A stretch of 12,487 nt of DNA from CAYMDP01 sp964389375 (GTDB taxonomy: Bacteria > Bdellovibrionota > Bdellovibrionia > Bdellovibrionales > UBA1609). The notes under the pieces are model-generated. The model was given only the letters and a program-made list of their open reading frames with translations, was not told the DNA's origin and did no database searches. The first letter of the stretch is position 1. Each line of letters starts with the position of its first letter. Position numbers and translations under genes: made by a program. The DNA lies in the NCBI GenBank assembly GCA_964389375.1, contig CAYMDP010000064.1, positions 1 through 12,487 on the forward strand. Reading direction: 5' to 3'. This document shows positions 7,308-12,487 of this stretch, one piece after another.

Positions 7308-7711
7308 ACGTTGACGTCTAAATAAGTGCCCGGAGCTGTCCACTCTTGGGGGGCTGGATCTAAATCTATCGATTGTCCAGCTTCCAAGGTTGAAACCTGA
7401 TCCGCCTTAACTACATCTTCACGAAAGTCAAAATCCTGAACGGGTACCGCTTCGACTCGATTCTTCATAAAAAAATTATCCGCCATATTCTGAACAATCT
7501 GGGGCTGATCCGTCGCCTTACGCTTTTCGGCCAGCTCTTTATGAAGAGCGACAGCTTTTTGCGCCGTGGTCGGTCCAGATGTATTAAGTTGGGTTGATTC
7601 CGCGACGGGTCTTCCGAAGCTAGGAGTTCCTGAGCGAAGAGGTGCGGCACTTTTTAAGTCCACCGACGACACTCTTGCAGACCCCTTTACGATTCCACTG
7701 ATTTTTTCCAA
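7304..7711 (-). CDS. Hypothetical 135-residue soluble protein
   Basis: Not recognised. The start is TTG at 7711, chosen because a perfect AGGAGG (complement of 7719-7724) lies seven bases upstream. The sequence has no signal peptide or membrane segment. Residues 1-46 are Ser/Gly/Pro-rich and probably disordered. Residues 47-85 are likely helical (AQKAVALHKELAEKRK, then a stretch to MADNFFMKN). The C-terminal 45 residues are acidic and end in TYLDVNV. Its TAA lies on the complementary strand of the ATPase stop codon, so the two genes overlap by four bases. A role linked to the secretin/ATPase pair is possible only by neighbourhood. Confidence 0.7.
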   Translation of the reverse strand: MEKISGIVKGSARVSSVDLKSAAPLRSGTPSFGRPVAESTQLNTSGPTTAQKAVALHKELAEKRKATDQPQIVQNMADNFFMKNRVEAVPVQDFDFREDVVKADQVSTLEAGQSIDLDPAPQEWTAPGTYLDVNV

Positions 7712-7959
7712 AGCAACACCTCCTGTGCGCAGTCATTGAGAGAATCCTTCCCTCATGTCTCTTTTCGGTACAACTTGGGGGCCGCAACAGTGGACTTCGG
7801 TCTAGTTTCCAAAAGACGCCAGAAGCGTTCTACCTCTTGTGCTAAGCCGAGCAGGGAATTACCCAACACGACCTAAGTTTACCTGTTTATAAAAGTGGTG
7901 GACTGGACGCGCTTCCCCTTTGAGTGCTTGAGGATCTAGGCTAAAAATTTGAGGCAAAA

Positions 7960-8022
7960 ATGGAAGGAATTCGCTTTCAGAAATTGGATATAATCAACTC
8001 CGGTGCAGGAGTCGCAATTTAA
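7960..8022 (+). CDS. Possible 20-residue micro-ORF with ribosome-binding site
   Basis: ATG at 7960 is preceded by GAGG with a five-base gap and encodes 20 residues beginning MEGIRFQKLDII and ending GAGVAI. The last third of the frame runs through the dyad ACTCC-N6-GGAGT (7997-8012). No homology is recognised. A frame this short with a GAGG in front can occur by chance, so this is a candidate only. Confidence 0.15.
   Translation: MEGIRFQKLDIINSGAGVAI
7997..8012. repeat. Imperfect palindrome related to the one at 8700-8723
   Basis: ACTCC (7997-8001) and GGAGT (8008-8012) flank a six-base centre. The surrounding AACTCCGG...GGAGT wording closely matches the arms of the perfect palindrome about 700 bases to the right, on the other side of the coiled-coil gene. 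Confidence 0.45.
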
Positions 8023-8079
8023 AAATCAGATAGGATGCGCACTAAACGACAATCCCCTCGCCTGCTCCAGTTAAGGTGC

Positions 8080-8469
8080 TCAGTTTTCTAAAACTTGAAG
8101 GCGTTTTTCGTATTCTTCTTGTCTGCGATAAATTTGATCGTAGCCGTCAAGGACTATTCGGTTTCTTGAGTTTTGTTCTTCCACTAAAGCATTTGTCCGA
8201 TGGATTGCAGCGGCAACTTTTTCGAATTTCGAATCCATGTTCTCGAATTTAGAATCCATTTTTTGGAATCTCGACGCCATCATCTCAAAGCGTGAGTTCA
8301 TTTCAAAACGAAGAGAATTCACTTCTGACCGAACAGAATCCACCTCTGACCTAAGGGACTTTACATCGAGAGAAACGGAAGTAATGTCACTTTTTAATTC
8401 ACTCTTTACACTTAAGAGCAACTGTTGAGTGACCAAAATCTCGGAAGAACGAGGTGGTTTTTTATTCAT
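8080..8469 (-). CDS. Heptad-repeat coiled-coil protein, function unknown
   Basis: A 129-residue protein with no signal peptide or membrane segment. Residues 38-86 are seven consecutive seven-residue units, each starting with Ser (for example SLRSEVD, SVRSEVN, SLRFEMN, SRFQKMD, SKFENMD), an unbroken heptad pattern that should form a parallel coiled coil. A second helix follows (about 88-127, ending QEEYEKRLQVLEN). The wording of the RFQKMDSKFENMDSKF section is like low-complexity coiled-coil families such as DUF16, but coiled coils resemble one another without shared descent. ATG 8469 is preceded by GGAGG with a five-base gap. It stands alone between two long non-coding stretches. An oligomerisation or scaffold role is a guess. 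Confidence 0.75.
   Translation of the reverse strand: MNKKPPRSSEILVTQQLLLSVKSELKSDITSVSLDVKSLRSEVDSVRSEVNSLRFEMNSRFEMMASRFQKMDSKFENMDSKFEKVAAAIHRTNALVEEQNSRNRIVLDGYDQIYRRQEEYEKRLQVLEN
8212..8358 (-). repeat. Seven 21-bp coding repeats (heptads)
   Basis: Residues 38-86 of the coiled-coil protein are seven in-phase units of seven residues (21 bases each). Neighbouring units share wording at the DNA level, such as repeated GAATCCA and CGAATTT blocks around 8220-8265. The tract has grown by short tandem duplication and then diverged. Confidence 0.7.
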
Positions 8470-8614
8470 TTTTACCTCCGCAGGGGCTAGAGCCTAGCAT
8501 AATTGATTCGCCCTTTAAAACATAAGTCCGCAGAACGAATCTTCTTCGCCGCTAGGCTACATATTTAGACAGAAGAGATCTATATTCAAGAGGTTGCAAA
8601 CCTAAGTCCAAGCT

Positions 8615-8725
8615 CGGAGGCAAGAATTGATGCGCCCCGCCCCGGAAAAGTGTGGCGTTAGAAACGCGGAATTTCACTGGTACCTTATGAGAAAGCTCCA
8701 CGAACTCCGGCGCCGGAGTTCGTAA
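8615..8725 (+). CDS. Candidate 31-residue micro-ORF with strong Shine-Dalgarno
   Basis: CGGAGG at 8615-8620 precedes ATG 8630 by nine bases; the frame runs 31 codons to TAA at 8723-8725. The peptide is basic, begins MRPAPEKCGVRNAEF and ends HELRRRSS. The last seven codons and the first base of the stop lie inside the perfect palindrome, so translation would run into a possible hairpin. No homology is recognised. It may be a leader peptide, a remnant of a larger gene, or chance. The feature includes the ribosome-binding site. Confidence 0.25.
   Translation, partial: RRQELMRPAPEKCGVRNAEFHWYLMRKLHELRRRSS
8700..8723. repeat. Perfect 24-bp palindrome
   Basis: Twelve bases ACGAACTCCGGC are followed directly by their exact reverse complement, with no spacer. 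As RNA it could fold into a stem of about 9-10 bp with a 4-6-base loop. No T-run follows, so it is not a simple intrinsic terminator. As DNA it has the symmetry expected of a dimer-binding operator or a site-specific recombination site. Confidence 0.9.
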
Positions 8726-8831
8726 CGGACGGTCTTCTTCCCGAAGGTTCGACTTGGGTCAAATCCGGCTCTAAAGAAACATATGAGTGATCAAGAAGGC
8801 GAGGTGAGCGAAAATTGGCTTAGGGGGCCGA

Positions 8832-8857
8832 TAAAGGCCTAGGATAAAAGGCTTTTT
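8832..8857 (+). terminator. Possible weak terminator in the intergenic region
   Basis: AAAGGCCT and AGGCTTTTT can pair over about seven bases with one bulged G and an eight-base loop, and the right arm runs into five T residues. It could end a short plus-strand transcript that includes the 31-codon frame. The stem is short, so confidence is low. Confidence 0.25.
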
Positions 8858-8872
8858 AGAGCTGCCCGCAAA

Positions 8873-8909
8873 TTTAGACAGGCCCCAGGATTTTTTTTGG
8901 GTCTAAAAT
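8873..8909 (+). promoter_or_regulatory. Inverted repeat TTTAGAC/GTCTAAA with -10-like box
   Basis: TTTAGAC (8873-8879) and GTCTAAA (8901-8907) form a perfect 7-bp inverted repeat around a T8 tract. TAAAAT at 8904-8909 is a good -10 candidate about 30 bases before the ATG at 8941, overlapping the right arm. No -35 hexamer lies at normal spacing, which would fit an activator- or repressor-controlled promoter. Confidence 0.3.
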
Positions 8910-8940
8910 TCTGGAGTCTTCCTTGCATCATAGGACTGCG

Positions 8941-9810
8941 ATGAAACATCTTCTTTTAGCCCTTAGTTTAATCCTCTTCCCGAAACAGACCTTAGCGATG
9001 AGCTGTGGCTTGGTCTTGGATGAGCCCCCCAAACTGAACCAGTCCGCCGCCTCACCAATCATCGACCAGCTAGTTTCGGAAATTTTAGAGGCCGATGGCA
9101 CAAAAGAATTAAAATCTATTCAGGCCATTCCGGAACTTAAAGGTCTTTTAGAAAGTGTGTTCGGAAACATCTTAAAAGATACTTTCTCATCAAAACTGAG
9201 TTCCTCAGATTTTTATAATTTATTGGTTCGGCGAAAGGCCAGCCTACTAAATACACAAGAGCGCCTTGAAAAACTCATTGAGATGTATGACGAAACAACT
9301 CTCTTCCCAGCAGATCCAGCCCTTATAGCCCAACTTCGAAAGCTCCATCATTCCTTAGGGCCTTATGTGGCCGAAATCCGTGGACACATTAAAAGTATCG
9401 ATGAAAAAGGCCCCGATTTACCCGCTCCTCAGATTGGCTTTGATCTTGTGTGGCAAAGAAACCTTCGCACGATGACTTTTTTTAGTCTTTCAATTCTCCT
9501 ATCCGGAGATTTTCACGCGCTTGATACATTTACGGATCATCACTCCAGACCAGGCACAATCCAGCATTATTATTCTAGCGCTTTGTCTCAAGATGTTTAT
9601 TTCGTCCGCCGTCCGAGCCAGGATGGTGTGCTTGAAAAACAAATTGCTCGGCGACACCTGGATAATTTTCACCGGGCTCTAGGACGTAAACTTGAGGCAA
9701 AAGCTCCAATTTTTATATTTTTCGAAGAGCCCCATCAAGATCGCAAAAACGATCTTGAAAAGCTAAATGCCAGATTTCTGGTCTTCCGCTCACTCTTTGT
9801 TGGGCCCTAG
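8941..9810 (+). CDS. Exported protein of unknown function
   Basis: Not recognised. The 289-residue protein from ATG 8941 has a signal peptide (MKHLLLALSLILFPKQTLA, likely cleaved after TLA at residue 19); AGGA lies five bases ahead of the ATG. An upstream TTG at 8923 is possible but would put six extra residues before the signal peptide. The mature part is mostly helical: residues 36-116 look like a helical bundle. A central hydrophobic patch at about 178-189 (MTFFSLSILLSG) is too short and polar-flanked to call a membrane span. A His/Asp/Arg-rich part follows (DFHALDTFTDHHSRPG, then RRHLDNFHRALGRK) and a beta-like IFIFFEEPHQD. The clustered His and Asp residues could bind metal, but no known catalytic motif is visible. 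The end overlaps the convergent aspS gene by 21 bases. Confidence 0.75.
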   Translation: MKHLLLALSLILFPKQTLAMSCGLVLDEPPKLNQSAASPIIDQLVSEILEADGTKELKSIQAIPELKGLLESVFGNILKDTFSSKLSSSDFYNLLVRRKASLLNTQERLEKLIEMYDETTLFPADPALIAQLRKLHHSLGPYVAEIRGHIKSIDEKGPDLPAPQIGFDLVWQRNLRTMTFFSLSILLSGDFHALDTFTDHHSRPGTIQHYYSSALSQDVYFVRRPSQDGVLEKQIARRHLDNFHRALGRKLEAKAPIFIFFEEPHQDRKNDLEKLNARFLVFRSLFVGP

Positions 9811-11586
9811 CACACGAATGCCAAGCTCAAGAAGTTGCTCGCGAGCAACGGGACTTGGCGCCTCAGACATTAAGCAAGTTGCCTTTGCGGTTTTCGGAAA
9901 GGCGATCACATCACGAATGGCATCGGTTCCGCAAAGAATCATAATCAAACGATCCACTCCAACGGCGAAACCACCATGCGGTGGGGTTCCATAGCTTAAG
10001 GCCTCGATAAAAAATCCAAACTTTAGCTGAGTTTCTTCTTCACTTAAGCCCAATGCTTTAAACATAATGTCTTGGATCTCGCGACGATGAATTCGAATAC
10101 TTCCACCCGCAAGCTCATTCCCGTTACAAACAAAGTCATAGGCCTTGGCTAAAACCTGACCGTAGTCTTTTTCTCTTTGTTCTTTTAAAATATCTATGTG
10201 CTCATCACTGGCCATCGTGAAGGGATGATGGCGCGCCATCCAACGCTTTGAATCCCGGTCGTATTCAAAAAGCGGAAAATCTACGACCCACAAGAACTTA
10301 AACTGACCCTCTTCAATCAAACCCAGCTCGGCCCCTAAATGATTACGCAAGGTCGAAAGAGCTGCACAAGTGATATCAAATTCATCCGCAACAATAAAAA
10401 CGGCTCCGCCCTCTTCACCGCCGCAGTTTTTAAAAAGCTCATTCAGTTTGTCATCGGGAAAAAACTTAGAAACCGGAGAATTCAGCGCTCCTTTGTCGGA
10501 TTTAATCCAAACCAGCCCCTTGGCACCCATTTGTTTTGCCATGTCGGTTAGCTTATCCATCTGGGCCCGCGAATAAGATCCAGCTTTGGGCACAGCCAAA
10601 GCCTTAACCTTATCTCCTCGAGCCACCGTGTCGGCAAAAACTTTAAAGTCACTTTTCGCAACAACTGAAGAGATATCTTTTAACTTTAAAGGATTTCGAA
10701 GATCTGGTTTATCAGATCCATAGGTTTCCATGGCCTCTTTAAAAGTCATCTGAGGAATATCTTTGATCTCGATATTCAAAACTTCTTTCCAAATTTGTCG
10801 GACCAGTTGCTCCAATACTTTTTGTACGTCTTCGACTTCGACAAAACTCATCTCGACGTCGATTTGACTAAATTCAGGCTGGCGATCGGCGCGCAAGTCT
10901 TCGTCGCGAAAACATCGGGCGATCTGAAAATAACGATCCATTCCACCGATCATCAAAAGTTGCTTCAAAGTTTGAGGGCTTTGAGGAAGAGCATAAAACT
11001 GCCCTGGGTTCACTCGCGAAGGCACAAGATAATCCCGCGCTCCTTCTGGAGTGCTCTTGTAAAGGATTGGAGTCTCAACTTCATAAAAACCTAAATCAGA
11101 AAGAACTCTTCTGGTGATGACCGCTGCTTTATGCCGAACTTTAAGTTGATTCTGCAAGGCCGTCGAACGCAGTTCTAAATAACGATACTTCAGTCGCAAA
11201 GATTCAGAGACTTTAGGATCTCCAATCATAAAAGGCGGAGTTTCCGCTTCCGAAAGGATCTCACAGCGCAAAGCTTCGACTTCGATTTCTCCGGTTCCAA
11301 TTTTTTTATTGCGCATGCCCTCAGGACGCAGACGAACTTTTCCTTCGATAGCGACAACAAACTCATTGCGCAGATCTTTGGCAGATTTTGTAAGCTCTAG
11401 ATTTGGATTCAATACAACTTGAACAAGACCTTCAGTATCGCGTAAATCAACAAAGACCAATCCACCGTGATCACGGCGAGAGTCTACCCAGCCCATAATC
11501 ACTACATTTTTTTGATCATCTTCTTTGCGAAGCTGACCACAATATCCCGTACGCTTTAAGTCTTTAAGAAACCTTTTCTCTGCCAT
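9790..11586 (-). CDS. aspS: Aspartyl-tRNA synthetase, bacterial type
   Basis: Charges tRNA(Asp) with aspartate in the cytoplasm; a class II synthetase, dimeric in the family. At 598 residues it has the full bacterial length. The N-terminal OB-fold anticodon domain (about 12-112) contains MGWVDSRRDHGGLVFVDLRD. The catalytic core starts with TPPFMIGDPKVSE; motif 2 is FRDEDLRADRQPEFSQID (226-243). The bacterial GAD insertion domain covers about 300-415. The core resumes with VVDFPLFEYD and HHPFT, ELAGGSIRIH (491-500) and motif 3 GVDRLIMIL (543-551). H40, in RRDHGG, aligns with the His seen in non-discriminating enzymes such as that of Pseudomonas aeruginosa, so it may also charge tRNA(Asn). ATG 11586 follows GAGGT at normal distance. 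It is divergent from the sigma-factor operon and its end overlaps the convergent exported-protein gene. Confidence 0.98.
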   Translation of the reverse strand: MAEKRFLKDLKRTGYCGQLRKEDDQKNVVIMGWVDSRRDHGGLVFVDLRDTEGLVQVVLNPNLELTKSAKDLRNEFVVAIEGKVRLRPEGMRNKKIGTGEIEVEALRCEILSEAETPPFMIGDPKVSESLRLKYRYLELRSTALQNQLKVRHKAAVITRRVLSDLGFYEVETPILYKSTPEGARDYLVPSRVNPGQFYALPQSPQTLKQLLMIGGMDRYFQIARCFRDEDLRADRQPEFSQIDVEMSFVEVEDVQKVLEQLVRQIWKEVLNIEIKDIPQMTFKEAMETYGSDKPDLRNPLKLKDISSVVAKSDFKVFADTVARGDKVKALAVPKAGSYSRAQMDKLTDMAKQMGAKGLVWIKSDKGALNSPVSKFFPDDKLNELFKNCGGEEGGAVFIVADEFDITCAALSTLRNHLGAELGLIEEGQFKFLWVVDFPLFEYDRDSKRWMARHHPFTMASDEHIDILKEQREKDYGQVLAKAYDFVCNGNELAGGSIRIHRREIQDIMFKALGLSEEETQLKFGFFIEALSYGTPPHGGFAVGVDRLIMILCGTDAIRDVIAFPKTAKATCLMSEAPSPVAREQLLELGIRVLGPNKE

Positions 11587-11624
11587 TGAAACCTCATTAA
11601 GAAGGGACTGTGTACCAATCTCTC

Positions 11625-11665
11625 ATGACTTAAAAAACCAATCAAGAAGACCTCATTTAAGTCAT
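11625..11665. promoter_or_regulatory. 10-bp perfect inverted repeat between aspS and the sigma operon
   Basis: ATGACTTAAA (11625-11634) and TTTAAGTCAT (11656-11665) are exact inverse copies separated by 21 bases, roughly 3 helical turns between centres. They lie in the 155-bp divergent region, 39 bases upstream of the aspS start. They could be an operator pair or a hairpin in the aspS leader; no T-run follows on the minus strand. Confidence 0.4.
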
Positions 11666-11706
11666 ACATAAGAGGGCTTTATGGCGAGGTCCTGGGCCTT
11701 TTGCAG

Positions 11707-11735
11707 TGGACAGTGTCAAAAAAAGGGTCTATCTT
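11707..11735 (+). promoter_or_regulatory. Putative sigma-70 promoter, placed for a leaderless transcript
   Basis: TGGACA (11707-11712) and TATCTT (11730-11735) are 17 bases apart, matching the consensus hexamers at five and four positions. The expected transcription start, seven bases past the -10, is 11742, the A of the ATG of the next gene. That gene has no Shine-Dalgarno site at normal spacing. Confidence 0.5.
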
Positions 11736-11741
11736 GCCCTC

Positions 11742-12050
11742 ATGCCGACACTTAAAATTGCAAAAAATTCTCAGCTCAGCCCCAAAGATTGCTTCGAGCG
11801 CGTTAAAAAACTGCTCGAGTCTGACAAAGACCTTCATAAGCTAGATCCCAAAATTTCTTGTGAATTTAACGATCAAAGCCTTTCTGGAACAGCCACCGGG
11901 TCTATGTTTAAGGCGCAAATGAAAATATCGGAAGTGGCCTCTGGAGCGGATATTTCTATCGATATCGATCTTCCATTTCATCTGGCCCTAATGAAGGGCA
12001 TGGTTCAAAAGACCCTCGAAAAGAAGCTCGACCATATCCTGAGTTCGTAA
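11742..12050 (+). CDS. PHA_gran_rgn-like (polyhydroxyalkanoic acid system) small protein
   Basis: A 102-residue soluble protein resembling the putative polyhydroxyalkanoic acid system family (PF09650). It has the MPTLKIAKNSQLSP opening, an amphipathic helix (about 14-28), the beta strand CEFNDQSLSGTATGSMFKAQMKI, then SIDIDLPFHLALMKGMVQKTLEKKLDHIL, the typical strand-turn-helix end of the family. The biochemical role of the family is not established; the name comes from genes near PHA granule loci. ATG 11742 is chosen because the family usually starts at this point. GTG 11706 would add 12 residues, whose DNA contains the proposed promoter. The following sigma-factor gene starts 12 bases after the stop, so the two form an operon. 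Confidence 0.6.
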   Translation: MPTLKIAKNSQLSPKDCFERVKKLLESDKDLHKLDPKISCEFNDQSLSGTATGSMFKAQMKISEVASGADISIDIDLPFHLALMKGMVQKTLEKKLDHILSS

Positions 12051-12062
12051 GGTCCGCCAGCT

Positions 12063-12487
12063 ATGGCTAAAGCCAAAAAAGTTGTAAAAAAGAAGACCGC
12101 AAAAAAAGCTCCGTCAAAGTCAAAAAAGACTAAGACGAAACCCGTTCGTGTTTCGAAGATTGCCACTGAAGACATTGAAATCATCGAAGCAGGACAAGCC
12201 ACTCCTAGAGAACCCGACTTCGACGAGATCTTGGAGTCTGCTCCAGACTCAACTGCAATTGCCACCTCAGACCCTGTGGCCCGCTATATGTCTGAACTTC
12301 GGAAGTATAAGCTGCTCACTAAAGAAGAAGAACATCGGCTTGCTATAGCCTACCGCGAACACGGAGATCGAACGGCGGCTGAGGCCCTAGTCACTTCGAA
12401 CCTTCGATTTGTCGTAAAGGTAGCTGCGGAATACACAAAATTTGGGGCCAAGCTGATTGACCTGATCCAAGAGGGCAACGTGGGCCT
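12063..12487 (+). CDS. rpoH: RpoH-type (sigma-32 family) RNA polymerase sigma factor, 5' part
   Basis: The first 141 codons of a sigma factor that runs off the window. Residues 70-105 (DPVARYMSELRKYKLLTKEEEHRLAIAYREHGD) are region 1.2, and 108-141 (ALVTSNLRFVVKVAAEY...LIDLIQEGNVG) are regions 2.1-2.2, which contact core polymerase. The wording KYKLLTKEEEHRLA and TSNLRFVVK is closer to the RpoH group than to RpoD. An unusual tail of about 69 residues precedes it: residues 1-32 hold 14 Lys and one Arg in a histone H1-like KK/AKK/PSK pattern, then an acidic stretch (36-61). E. coli RpoH lacks this tail. There is no later in-frame ATG before region 1.2 except M76, which is inside it. An AAGG overlapping the stop of the upstream gene lies 10 bases ahead of the ATG, suggesting coupled translation. 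Confidence 0.85.
   Translation, partial: MAKAKKVVKKKTAKKAPSKSKKTKTKPVRVSKIATEDIEIIEAGQATPREPDFDEILESAPDSTAIATSDPVARYMSELRKYKLLTKEEEHRLAIAYREHGDRTAAEALVTSNLRFVVKVAAEYTKFGAKLIDLIQEGNVG

Larger units (their letters stand above)
7712..8079. other. Gene-poor stretch upstream of the 135-residue protein gene
   Basis: 368 bases without a convincing full-length gene or known RNA. It contains the AGGAGG ribosome-binding site of the leftward gene (7719-7724). It also holds TATAAT at 7989-7994 on the plus strand with no matching -35, an imperfect dyad ACTCC/GGAGT at 7997-8012, and a possible 20-codon frame at 7960-8022. No tRNA, rRNA or CRISPR pattern was seen. Confidence 0.5.
8470..8940. other. 471-bp intergenic region with dyads and micro-ORFs
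   Basis: The gap lies between the divergent coiled-coil gene and the exported-protein gene. It holds AGCCTAGC (8491-8498) with its inverse GCTAGGCT (8551-8558), TATATT at 8581-8586, and a 31-codon frame with a good ribosome-binding site (8630-8725). It also holds a perfect 24-bp palindrome (8700-8723), a weak stem followed by TTTTT (8832-8857), and TTTAGAC at 8564, 8873 and, inverted, 8901. No tRNA, rRNA or recognised RNA family was identified. Confidence 0.5.

Noticed and set aside
7989..7994. TATAAT on the plus strand as a promoter
   Set aside because: The hexamer at the -35 position (GGAATT at 17-base spacing) does not resemble TTGACA and no supported gene follows on that strand.
8745..8775. 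tRNA-like wording (GGTTCGAC and GGGTCAAATCC) suggesting a tRNA or attachment-site remnant
   Set aside because: No complementary acceptor, D or anticodon stems could be found around it, and the T-arm-like stretch does not pair correctly.
8783..8842. 19-codon frame starting MSDQEGEVSENW
   Set aside because: No ribosome-binding site precedes it and nothing else supports translation.
8470..8940. Possible c-di-GMP riboswitch or other known structured RNA, expected in abundance in Bdellovibrio-like attack-phase cells
   Set aside because: The conserved GEMM-type core was not found on either strand here or in 7712-8079.

Overview
The window looks like a chromosome segment from a Bdellovibrio-like predatory or delta-proteobacterial bacterium. 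The hints are frequent TTG starts next to strong Shine-Dalgarno sites, a bacterial-type aspartyl-tRNA synthetase, an RpoH-type sigma factor behind a small polyhydroxyalkanoate-system-like gene, Tad-type secretion parts, and Gly-rich or coiled-coil proteins of no obvious family. This placement is an inference from gene style; there is no rRNA or tRNA in the window to confirm it.

Layout, left end: the 3' end of a gene for a C-terminally membrane-anchored protein (1-327, +) converges on an Amidohydro_3/YtcJ-type hydrolase (363-1697, -). Upstream of the hydrolase on the same strand lies an exported 550-residue protein with coiled-coil, Cys-rich and Gly-rich sections (1824-3476, -). A clear intrinsic terminator separates these two minus-strand genes.

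Middle: divergent from them is a soluble receiver/histidine-kinase hybrid (3699-4790, +). After an intergenic stretch rich in inverted GGATAC-like motifs come a CpaC/RcpA-type secretin (4970-6241, +) and a CpaF/TadA-type secretion ATPase (6243-7307, +), tightly coupled with a 1-nt gap. They form a two-gene Tad remnant or minimal module with no other Tad genes in view. The ATPase ends tail to tail, with overlapping stop codons, against an unknown 135-residue soluble protein (7304-7711, -).

Region 7712-8940 is gene-poor. It holds one heptad-repeat coiled-coil protein (8080-8469, -) flanked by two long non-coding stretches. Each flank has a palindrome lying at the 3' end of a very short open frame with a plausible ribosome-binding site. 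The one at 8700-8723 is a perfect 24-bp palindrome.

Right end: an exported 289-residue protein of unknown function (8941-9810, +) overlaps the end of aspS (9790-11586, -). Divergent from aspS is a probable two-gene operon: a PHA_gran_rgn-like small protein (11742-12050, +), possibly read from a leaderless message, and the start of an RpoH-type sigma factor with an unusual lysine-rich N-terminal tail (12063 to the window end, +).

Housekeeping genes (aspS, rpoH) bound the right side. The most uncommon material is the truncated Tad pair, the palindrome-bearing gene-poor zone, and the exported Gly-rich protein.
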